From Lysinibacillus pakistanensis (GTDB taxonomy: Bacteria > Bacillota > Bacilli > Bacillales_A > Planococcaceae), in NCBI RefSeq assembly GCF_030123245.1, contig NZ_CP126101.1, positions 2,354,501 through 2,418,500 on the forward strand: a stretch of DNA of 64,000 bases, given 5' to 3'. Positions 25,980 through 32,322 of this stretch are shown here, piece by piece. Both the position numbers and the translations under genes were made by a program. The notes under the pieces are model-generated. The model was not told the DNA's origin and searched no databases. It saw only the letters and a list, made by a program, of their open reading frames with translations. Numbering within the stretch: position 1 is the stretch's first letter; each line of letters begins with the position of its first letter.

Positions 25980-25983
25980 GCTG

Positions 25984-26002
25984 TTCATATTGCGTTCATA
26001 TT
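25984..26002 (+). promoter_or_regulatory. TTCATATT direct repeats, probable OmpR-type response regulator box
   Basis: TTCATATT occurs at 25984 and again at 25995, an 11-base period (one helical turn); a degenerate third copy (TGTCATAG) starts at 26006. Direct repeats at this period are the usual target of OmpR/PhoB-type dimers. They lie between the two-component operon and the hydrolase gene. Confidence 0.55.
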
Positions 26003-26165
26003 ATTGTCATAGAGAATACATCTTCATCATATATACTTTCGTTAACAGCCCATAAAGAAGCTGAAATAAGCCAACAGGAATCATCATGGTGTTATGAAAA
26101 GGAGGGAAAGCACGAGTACAGGTGAAAAACGACCTCAACGGTGTTCTAATCTCTCGTGTCTACAG

Positions 26166-27104
26166 ATGAATAAAGTATTAAAAATTACACTTAAATCAAT
26201 TGGCATAATTGCTGTAGTAATTGTCCTTGTACTAGCAATTGTTTTTATCGTAAACATTGTTTGCAACAAAATAGAACAAGGAAAAATAGAATCCTATGGT
26301 CAGCTTGTATCAGTAAATGGACAAAATATGAATGTCACAATTCAAGGAAATGGTGAGGAAACCGTGGTGCTACTACCAGGATTTGGAACAGCAGCTCCAG
26401 CACTGGATTTTAAGCCGCTTGTGGAAGAGCTAGCTCCATATTATAAGGTTGTCATAATTGAACCTTTTGGATATGGATTAAGTGATGTCACAGATACAGA
26501 ACGAAGCACGGACAATATCGTAAGCGAAATTCATGAAGCCTTGCAACAATTGAATATTGACCAATATATTCTTATGGGTCATTCCATTGCAGGTATTTAC
26601 GGATTAGATTATGTAAATAAATATCCAAACGAGGTCAGTGCATTTGTAGGTATTGACAGCAGTGTACCAACACAGGGTGGTATGGATACGAAGTTTCCTA
26701 TAAAAACATTTCAATTTCTTAAAAAATCAGGTATAGGTAGATTGATGTTAAAACTAGAGAATGAAGATCCATATGCAGGATTACCCTATGATGCCGAGAC
26801 AAAAGAGCAAATGAGGATGATTACCCTTAAAAACTTTTATAATACGAGCATTTCCAATGAAATGAAAAACTTTAATAGAAACTTTACTGCAGCAGAAAAT
26901 CTAACATTCCCTAAAGAGCTACCGCTTCTTTTATTTGTAACAGAAGATGAAATTGTTGAAAATTGGTTAACTCTACATGAAGAGCAAGTCAAACATTCAG
27001 TACATGGAAAAGTGATGACACTTGAGGGAGAACACTATTTACACCATACAAGATCTAAAGAAATAGTTGAAAATCTTAGAACGTTTATGGAAGAAGAACA
27101 ATAA
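26166..27104 (+). CDS. Alpha/beta hydrolase, membrane anchored
   Basis: A 312-residue protein with an N-terminal helix (SIGIIAVVIVLVLAIVFIV) and an extracytoplasmic alpha/beta hydrolase: oxyanion region LLPGFGTAAPA, nucleophile elbow MGHSIAGIYG, a late acidic residue in FVTEDE and catalytic His in EGEHYLHH. The start is uncertain: ATG 26166 gives a normal anchor but no SD, whereas ATG 26094 would add 24 polar residues, also without a clear SD. The repeats upstream suggest control by the neighbouring response regulator. Substrate unknown. Confidence 0.85.
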   Translation: MNKVLKITLKSIGIIAVVIVLVLAIVFIVNIVCNKIEQGKIESYGQLVSVNGQNMNVTIQGNGEETVVLLPGFGTAAPALDFKPLVEELAPYYKVVIIEPFGYGLSDVTDTERSTDNIVSEIHEALQQLNIDQYILMGHSIAGIYGLDYVNKYPNEVSAFVGIDSSVPTQGGMDTKFPIKTFQFLKKSGIGRLMLKLENEDPYAGLPYDAETKEQMRMITLKNFYNTSISNEMKNFNRNFTAAENLTFPKELPLLLFVTEDEIVENWLTLHEEQVKHSVHGKVMTLEGEHYLHHTRSKEIVENLRTFMEEEQ

Positions 27105-27138
27105 GTGTAATGAGGGGAACCCTTTTATCGTATTTAAG

Positions 27139-27173
27139 AAAGCATTCAACAAAATTAATTAGTTGAATGCTTT
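27139..27173. terminator. Bidirectional terminator between convergent genes
   Basis: AAAGCATTCAAC and GTTGAATGCTTT form a 12-base-pair stem; T-rich tracts lie on both sides. It overlaps the last codons of the leftward gene. Confidence 0.85.
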
Positions 27174-27451
27174 ATATTTTTAAATTGATAAATATTATAA
27201 CCAAGATCACAAATAGCTACTAGATAAAGTATTGCACCTAGCCAAAGTATGGATGATTCGTAATTAAACCAAATGATTTCTCTAATAGTAATTAGCCATA
27301 TTGTCGTTGCAATAAAAAGTGTCGTATCATAAAACATTGAAAGCTGTCGTTTATGTGTTTTGAAAGCAAAATGGAAGAAAACAATTCTCAAAATAATAAA
27401 TAGTATTAAATATGAAAAAAAGACAATGGTAGAAGTAATTGGATTTATCAT
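27155..27451 (-). CDS. Membrane protein, 98 aa
   Basis: Three hydrophobic helices (TSTIVFFSYLILFIILRIVFF, TTLFIATTIWLITI, ILWLGAILYLVAICDLGYNIY) with short loops. ATG 27451 is chosen seven bases after GAGGG; a start six codons upstream is less likely. Family not recognised. Confidence 0.65.
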   Translation of the reverse strand: MINPITSTIVFFSYLILFIILRIVFFHFAFKTHKRQLSMFYDTTLFIATTIWLITIREIIWFNYESSILWLGAILYLVAICDLGYNIYQFKNIKHSTN

Positions 27452-27703
27452 ATATTTTCCCTCATTCATTAGTTTTTATGGAACACGATCCCCATACACA
27501 AATTTGAATAATATGAATAGTATTAGGATTAAAGTAATTCTTTATTTTACATCTCCTAATATTTTAAAGCTATTCCTTTATTTTATTGGAAAATAAAGGG
27601 GATGTATAGTTTTAAAATATAATAATCCATAATTTAAAGTAAAAATTAACATAAGAGACTGTAGGTAAATTGAATGGAATATAATCTGTTATTTCTATTG
27701 ATA

Positions 27704-27733
27704 ATCAAAAAGAGAGCTCAAAAATGAGCTCTC
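27704..27733 (-). terminator. Rho-independent terminator, minus strand
   Basis: GAGAGCTCA and TGAGCTCTC pair around a four-base loop, followed on the minus strand by TTTTTGATT. Confidence 0.88.
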
Positions 27734-27739
27734 CTATTC

Positions 27740-27916
27740 TTAACGACGATGTTCAATAAGGTCTATTGCACCTAATACAATATGCGCTAAACCGAAACCG
27801 AATACAGTATTGGCAATCATTTTGTTAGAACCACTTTTTTGCTTTAATGCATAACCAGTAGCAGTAACAGCAGACCCTAAAATTGTTGGGATTAATCCTT
27901 CACGAATGTTATTCAT
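27740..27916 (-). CDS. Small conserved membrane protein, 58 aa
   Basis: MNNIREGLIPTILGSAVTAT begins a two-helix protein ending GFGLAHIVLGAIDLIEHRR. Homologues in Bacillaceae are sometimes mislabelled asparagine synthase, which a 58-residue protein cannot be. ATG 27916 lies six bases after GGAGGG. A terminator follows. Confidence 0.75.
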   Translation of the reverse strand: MNNIREGLIPTILGSAVTATGYALKQKSGSNKMIANTVFGFGLAHIVLGAIDLIEHRR

Positions 27917-28430
27917 AAAATATCCCTCCATCGTAGTTAATAGGTGTGTTTGCACCACTATTACTATTCGCTACAGACCAAAAAGTTATACTAATAAATA
28001 TGAAAAGGTCCATAATATGATTGAGGCACATATTCAACGCTAAGATACGTCATGAGATTTCATCAAGAGGAATTAGTTTAAAAAAGGATAGTTTAATGTT
28101 AAACTATTTTAATAAATTATATTTAGACTAGTCATAAGAGATAATACTTGGTAAATTTGAGGGCAAAACTATCTATAAACAATTTGTAATGGATGAGAGA
28201 AAAATGTATATTACAATGACTTCTTATGTTCAGAATTTGTTCAGGCTGCTGTGTTATGCTAGCAATGTCTTTTCAATTCCTATTTCTACAACCAAGCAAG
28301 TAGGGCCAGGTACTCAATTCGATTGAGCCTGGTCTTATTTATTTATACATAGTCGTAAATAATTATCTATTGGAAAGGATGTAACAGAAGGGGTTATCCA
28401 GAATAACATTTGGAGGATTTATAGAGCATA
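27917..28430. other. Gene-free region with hairpins
   Basis: No protein gene. It contains the perfect hairpin TAGTTTAATGTTAAACTA (28089-28106) followed by TTTT, and a rightward terminator at 28306-28340 with no rightward gene before it, which hints at a short transcript starting nearby. The right end abuts the tRNA-like RNA. Confidence 0.45.
28306..28340 (+). terminator. Rightward terminator-like hairpin without a gene
   Basis: CCAGGTACTCAAT pairs with ATTGAGCCTGG (two bases bulged) and is followed by TCTTATTTATTT. Confidence 0.6.
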
Positions 28431-28626
28431 TGCCTCTGACGGGATTCGAACCCGCACTCCTTTCGTAAGCATAGGCTAGGGGGAACACGCTTCCCTACGG
28501 ACTTTCACCGGCTAGGAATTTCACCTGCCTCAGCTCATTTGCTTTTCGGTGCTTCTGAAACCCTTGCCTTGCGACCCGGTATCTACAATGTTTTCCGGCG
28601 CTCTTCCCTTCTATAGCTACAGAGGC
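28431..28626 (-). ncRNA. tRNA-like structured RNA, about 196 nt, family unknown
   Basis: Read on the minus strand, the 5' end GCCTCTG pairs with the 3' CAGAGGC (7-bp acceptor-like stem, discriminator A, no encoded CCA). Directly before it is a canonical T arm, GCGGG-TTCGAAT-CCCGT, and after U8-A9-like TA a D-arm-like GCT...AGC with GGG in the loop. No anticodon arm is present; instead about 115 bases form other helices: GCGCCGG with CCGG-GT-CGC, CACCG with CGGTG enclosing GGCAGG-TGAAATT-CCTAGCC, and TAGGGAA with TTCCC...CTA. It is not tmRNA (no tag frame, wrong ends). A sigma-A promoter ends five bases upstream. Function unknown. Confidence 0.7.
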
Positions 28627-28631
28627 AACTA

Positions 28632-28660
28632 ATTATAATTTTAAGTATACATATTTTCCA
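28632..28660 (-). promoter_or_regulatory. Promoter of the tRNA-like RNA
   Basis: On the minus strand: TGGAAA, 17-base spacer, TATAAT, then TAGTT and the first base of the RNA, so the start site falls at or next to its 5' end. Confidence 0.6.
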
Positions 28661-28805
28661 GTAAAAGGGGAATAGGAATAACGTACAGTAGGGAGATTGT
28701 GTATTAATACACAATAAGGGGAGGAGCATTTTTAAAAAGAGGAGCTAGCTTTTGAAAATACAGCAAAGACCTCTGGATATTTCCAAAGGCCTAACAGATA
28801 AATTT

Positions 28806-29270
28806 CTATTTCTCCATTTTACGAATATATGCTAGTTGTCCAATATGGTAAGCATTATGAGTTGCAGTATTAGAAATGATTGCCCACCATTCAGCCTTCA
28901 CAGGATATCTATTTACAATCGATAAAAGTTGTTCTTCCTCAATGAGCCCTTGCCATTGAAGTAGTATTTTTAACAGCTTTTCCTTTAATTCAAAGAAAGT
29001 ATCCTCATCTCTAACATGAAAAGTATCAGCATTGTTATTGATTTGTGAACTGGCTTTAACATGATTTTCTTTATACCGTAATTGCCAAGTTTCATTCCAA
29101 TAAATTAGATGTTGGACAATTTCAGCAATACTATGACTTGAATCATCAGGTTTCCAAAAAGCTTCTTCTTCCGTTAAGCCATCAACTACTTCATCGAATG
29201 AGATATACCAACTACGATCATTAGCATTAGCTAGAAGTTGATCTAACAATATGGTCTTAGCACCAATCAT
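28806..29270 (-). CDS. DinB-family protein
   Basis: A 154-residue four-helix-bundle protein. Metal-binding His residues appear in the expected places: SHSIAEIVQHLIYW (first His of the triad) and THNAYHIGQLAYIRK (second and third). DUF664/DinB_2 members are putative thiol-dependent or metal-dependent enzymes often induced by stress. The start follows AAGGGG at a slightly long distance. A weak hairpin at 28770-28793 follows. Substrate unknown. Confidence 0.88.
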   Translation of the reverse strand: MIGAKTILLDQLLANANDRSWYISFDEVVDGLTEEEAFWKPDDSSHSIAEIVQHLIYWNETWQLRYKENHVKASSQINNNADTFHVRDEDTFFELKEKLLKILLQWQGLIEEEQLLSIVNRYPVKAEWWAIISNTATHNAYHIGQLAYIRKMEK

Positions 29271-29543
29271 TCACTTTTCATCCCCTTAATCATATTCTTT
29301 TTTAGAATAGTATCACATTCTGAAGAATAGTTTTAGGTTTGAAATAGAAGGAAAATAACATTTTGCGTTTTAGAGTTTAACAATCTATAGTTAGAAAGTT
29401 TTTAGTACTATGAATGGATTCATTTACTGTACACTTTGAGGATAGAAAAACAGTAGAAAGTAAAATTAGATCCTTACACACAAAGACCAGGTTCATAAAT
29501 ATGGTACTGGTCTAACGTAAAAAATATTAAATGTATTTATTTA

Positions 29544-29855
29544 TTATTCTTTAATGTTTATAATTTCATATTCATCTATTTCTTTACTCGCTTCTCTATG
29601 CGATGACTCTATAGTGTCTTGCAAGTGTAAGGCGATTTTTATTAATACAAATGCTATAAAAAAAGCAGCAAATAATACAAAGTATGCAGTCGCTTGAGTA
29701 CCGTTAATTATGTAATTATAAGCATCTCCACCAACCCAGGCATTGCGTGATTTAAGTACCCTGGATTCAGGGTTTGAATAGAAAAATAATCTATAAAATC
29801 CCATGAAGAAAAAAATAATACTAAGTATAAGTGATGTAATCGAGAGACCTTTCAT
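29544..29855 (-). CDS. Membrane protein, 103 aa
   Basis: Two hydrophobic helices (ITSLILSIIFFFMGFYRLFF and TAYFVLFAAFFIAFVLIKIAL) separated by an outer loop with NAWVGGDAYNYIING, then an acidic cytoplasmic tail. The start follows AAAGGAGATG. Family not recognised. Confidence 0.65.
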   Translation of the reverse strand: MKGLSITSLILSIIFFFMGFYRLFFYSNPESRVLKSRNAWVGGDAYNYIINGTQATAYFVLFAAFFIAFVLIKIALHLQDTIESSHREASKEIDEYEIINIKE

Positions 29856-30495
29856 AATAACATCTCCTTTCTATAATATGTAATTAATATATCAACAATA
29901 CCTATTGTTGTCACTAAATAATAAATTTGTATGTAATTGATATTTAAAGTAAATTTATTGGATTTTAATAAAAATGCAAAATGATAAATAATAAAAATTC
30001 ACATTTAAACACTCAGCATAACAGGTGGAGAGCTGAGTAAAAAAGTCTGTCCAAAATTAAGAAACAAGGTAAATTCTACAAATGAAAGTGGGCGAAATGG
30101 TTGGAGGTCGTAAGCCGATAAGCAAGCAAAGCGATATCTCTTCTTACCTGAGCGGTTCTTGCTGCCCTCGTAATTATTATTAAAGTATTAAATGTAGCAA
30201 TGTTTTTTGATCAAACACTGGGGGATCAAGTGAAGATGTAAAGAAGATCTCATCAACAATATCTTCACTCGCAATTGGTATTTTTTCAATCTCTGAATTG
30301 CTATAAAAATCACGAAAAATTAACATTTAATCTTATTTTCTCCTAGAGCAATAGTGATTTGTTTCGAATATATCATTTAAAATTATTATAATATGTTAAA
30401 TATTGTAATTTAATACTGTCGACTTTTCCCATTTAAGGGTATAATATCAGTAGAGATTTTTCTTAAAATAGTAAGTGATTTGGAGGAGAATATGT
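29856..30495. other. Mostly gene-free region with one short minus-strand frame
   Basis: Contains a CTCAGC/GCTGAG hairpin (30012-30037) and one 48-codon minus-strand frame at 30180-30326 (MLIFRDFYSNSEIEKIPIAS...) preceded by AGGAG at a long 14-base spacing. That frame may be the remnant of a longer gene. Nothing else is supported. The right end holds the SD of the broken PUA-like gene. Confidence 0.4.
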
Positions 30496-30908
30496 ATGGC
30501 GATTTATGGTATTGGAGCTTCATATAGTGGGAAATTTGATAAAACGAATGCATTTATTGAAAATAATTGTGCTTGTATAGGCTGGAGTGTAAATGATGCT
30601 CCAGCACTTCATCAAATCTTAAAGAAAATTAAGATAGGTGATTTATTTATATTAAATCAATGTCAATAACTACGAAAGAGTTACATATTAAAGCAGTGGG
30701 TATTGTAATGGATGATAGTATAGAAGAAAAATCAGATTTAGGACTTGGTATTACAGTTAAATGGCTCTGGAAGAATGAAGAAAAAGTACGTGTTTCATTG
30801 ACAGAAGAAATGTATAAATATAATGTATATAACAATACTTTGTATGAGGAATATTTCCATATAGTTCAACGTAAAGTACTTGAACTTGCATTAAAAAATA
30901 ACTCATGA
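30496..30908 (+). pseudogene. PUA/EVE-like protein with a one-base frameshift
   Basis: ATG 30496 follows GGAGGAG. The frame reads MAIYGIGASYSGKFDKTNAF, then CACIGWSVNDAPALHQILKKIKIGDLF, and stops after 30660. Adding one T at 30645-30647 continues into SITTKELHIKAVGIV and GLGITVKWLW...LELALKNN. The joined 137-residue product resembles small PUA/EVE-like proteins (ACIGW, IKIGD, KAVGIV) that often accompany modification-dependent restriction genes. Its end overlaps the next remnant by ATGA. Confidence 0.65.
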
Positions 30909-31170
30909 GCATTCCACAAAATATAACCCAAGAACATCTTTTACAAGCCATTGCATACATTCAAAAGCATGGCGTCCAGTACATGGATGATCAACGAAAT
31001 ATTGTATTTTTAAGTTGGTAAAGTATTATCGAAACATACAATTTGTCTCGCTAATAATTATGCCAATGGTGAGAAATGAGATCACACTAATTAAATGGGG
31101 TAACATCAGAAAAAAGCGGATTTACAACGTTAAGTGAAAAATCTTCCAAAACAACGCTATGGGAACTTTA
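30905..31170 (+). pseudogene. Remnant of an HNH/McrA-type restriction endonuclease N-terminus
   Basis: MSIPQNITQEHLLQAIAYIQ begins a familiar N-terminal domain of modification-dependent HNH endonucleases (ScoMcrA-like head). It stops at a TAA after 38 codons. The same and shifted frames then show LANNYANGE and GVTSEKSGF-like fragments, after which the similarity is lost. Most of the gene, including any HNH motif, is missing. It was coupled to the PUA-like gene by an ATGA overlap. Confidence 0.55.
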
Positions 31171-31344
31171 AGTTTCAGCATTTTAATACGTTATTATGTA
31201 AAATTTTGGATAATTATTATTTTCACAAGGTATTTTATAAACTAAAACGCACTTGAATTAACACAAGGTTTATTGTTATCTTTGTAGAATCTAATTACTA
31301 TAATAAATTGCGGTGAAATTCAATTATATAAAGGGAGTGTAAAG

Positions 31345-31575
31345 GTGGACCTATTACTTTGGATAACTATTGGTTTCATAATAATTGGATTTGTTGTTCT
31401 CACTTCTATGAAAAAAGGTATGGAAAGTAAGGTCGCTTTTATAAAAGCAAATATGGAAGACGAGGGAAATTCATCAAAAGCTAAATCCGTAATTTGGTGG
31501 TTATGGAGTACCACTGCTTGGGGGATAGTGAGTATGTTTCTTGTTGTTTGGTGTTTTCATAATCACTTTGAATAA
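31345..31575 (+). CDS. Small membrane protein, 76 aa
   Basis: GTG start seven bases after GGGAG. Two hydrophobic helices (LLLWITIGFIIIGFVVL and TTAWGIVSMFLVVWCFH) flank a short polar middle (KKGMESKVAFIKANMEDEGN). Family not recognised. Confidence 0.6.
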   Translation: MDLLLWITIGFIIIGFVVLTSMKKGMESKVAFIKANMEDEGNSSKAKSVIWWLWSTTAWGIVSMFLVVWCFHNHFE

Positions 31576-32322
31576 TTGTTGGCTTCAAATGTGCAAAAAA
31601 ACAGATACTTTTGTATTAATCGTCTGAAGTATTACTGTAATGTCTATTCTTGAATAATAAATACTATATACATTATAAATTCAATAAACGTTCCCAAATG
31701 AAAGGTTGGAAATGACCTTTAAAACCACAAATGTTGTTAAATCACCGTTTCGTGGTTTTTTTATGAACATTATTTATTCGTTTTTATACAGGTGGCGTAA
31801 ACGGTTGATATAGCAGTATGTCGTTTTTTAAATGAGCACCTAGTCTTTTTTATATTATTTTTTTACTTGGATCACAAAAAAGTCACATTTCCCCCGAAAA
31901 CCTGTGAAATTAGATAAAAGCATGTTTTTGTACATTCTTGAGAAACCTTGCTATAATAACCTTTGCGAATACATATGAAAGAGGGTAAAAGCATGAACGC
32001 GTACGATGAATATAAGCGTTCATGTTTTTTTATTCCTTGATATATCAAGGTTTGTAGGGGATATTTGAGGTTGATTTTTGAAAAAAGTCACGGAAAGTAA
32101 ACATTTATCCTGAGCCCATCCTTAGAGTTTATAAATATCGGACAAAAAGATCTTGAAAATTTTACGATTTTTAATAGCTAATGATTATTTCGTAGAATAT
32201 AAGTAATAAGATAATAGACAATATTCCATTAAAAACAGTCCAATTAATTCATTGATTTAACTGTTTTATATTTATATGGAAATGTTATAATATTACTTAA
32301 TATAAAAAAAGTAGGTGTATTT
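31576..32322. other. Long gene-free region before the STAND gene
   Basis: AT-rich. Contains an AAACCAC/GTGGTTT hairpin with T run (31722-31763), a complete small transcription unit at 31928-32031, the 16-base perfect palindrome CCTTGATATATCAAGG (32035-32050) and the STAND gene promoter TATAAT at 32286-32291. No larger gene. Confidence 0.5.
31928..32031 (+). ncRNA. Short transcription unit: promoter, 15-codon frame and terminator
   Basis: TTGTAC, 18-base spacer, TATAAT (31952-31957); then GAGGG and ATG 31993 starting MNAYDEYKRSCFFIP. The coding bases CATGAACGC (31992-32000) pair with GCGTTCATG (32016-32024), followed by seven T. Peptide start and terminator are thus the same bases. It could be a leader peptide, a small RNA or a toxin-like peptide. 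Confidence 0.4.

Noticed and set aside
26094..26165. Upstream start for the alpha/beta hydrolase
   Set aside because: It adds 24 polar residues before the membrane anchor and has no SD in the right place; kept only as an alternative.
28465..28530. FMN or cobalamin riboswitch
   Set aside because: Only a short stretch around GGTGAAATTCC resembles these; the other conserved arms are missing and no target gene follows.
28431..28626. tmRNA or ordinary tRNA with an intron
   Set aside because: No tag-peptide frame or tmRNA-type ends; no anticodon stem can be rebuilt from the two halves, and the insert is too short for a group I intron.
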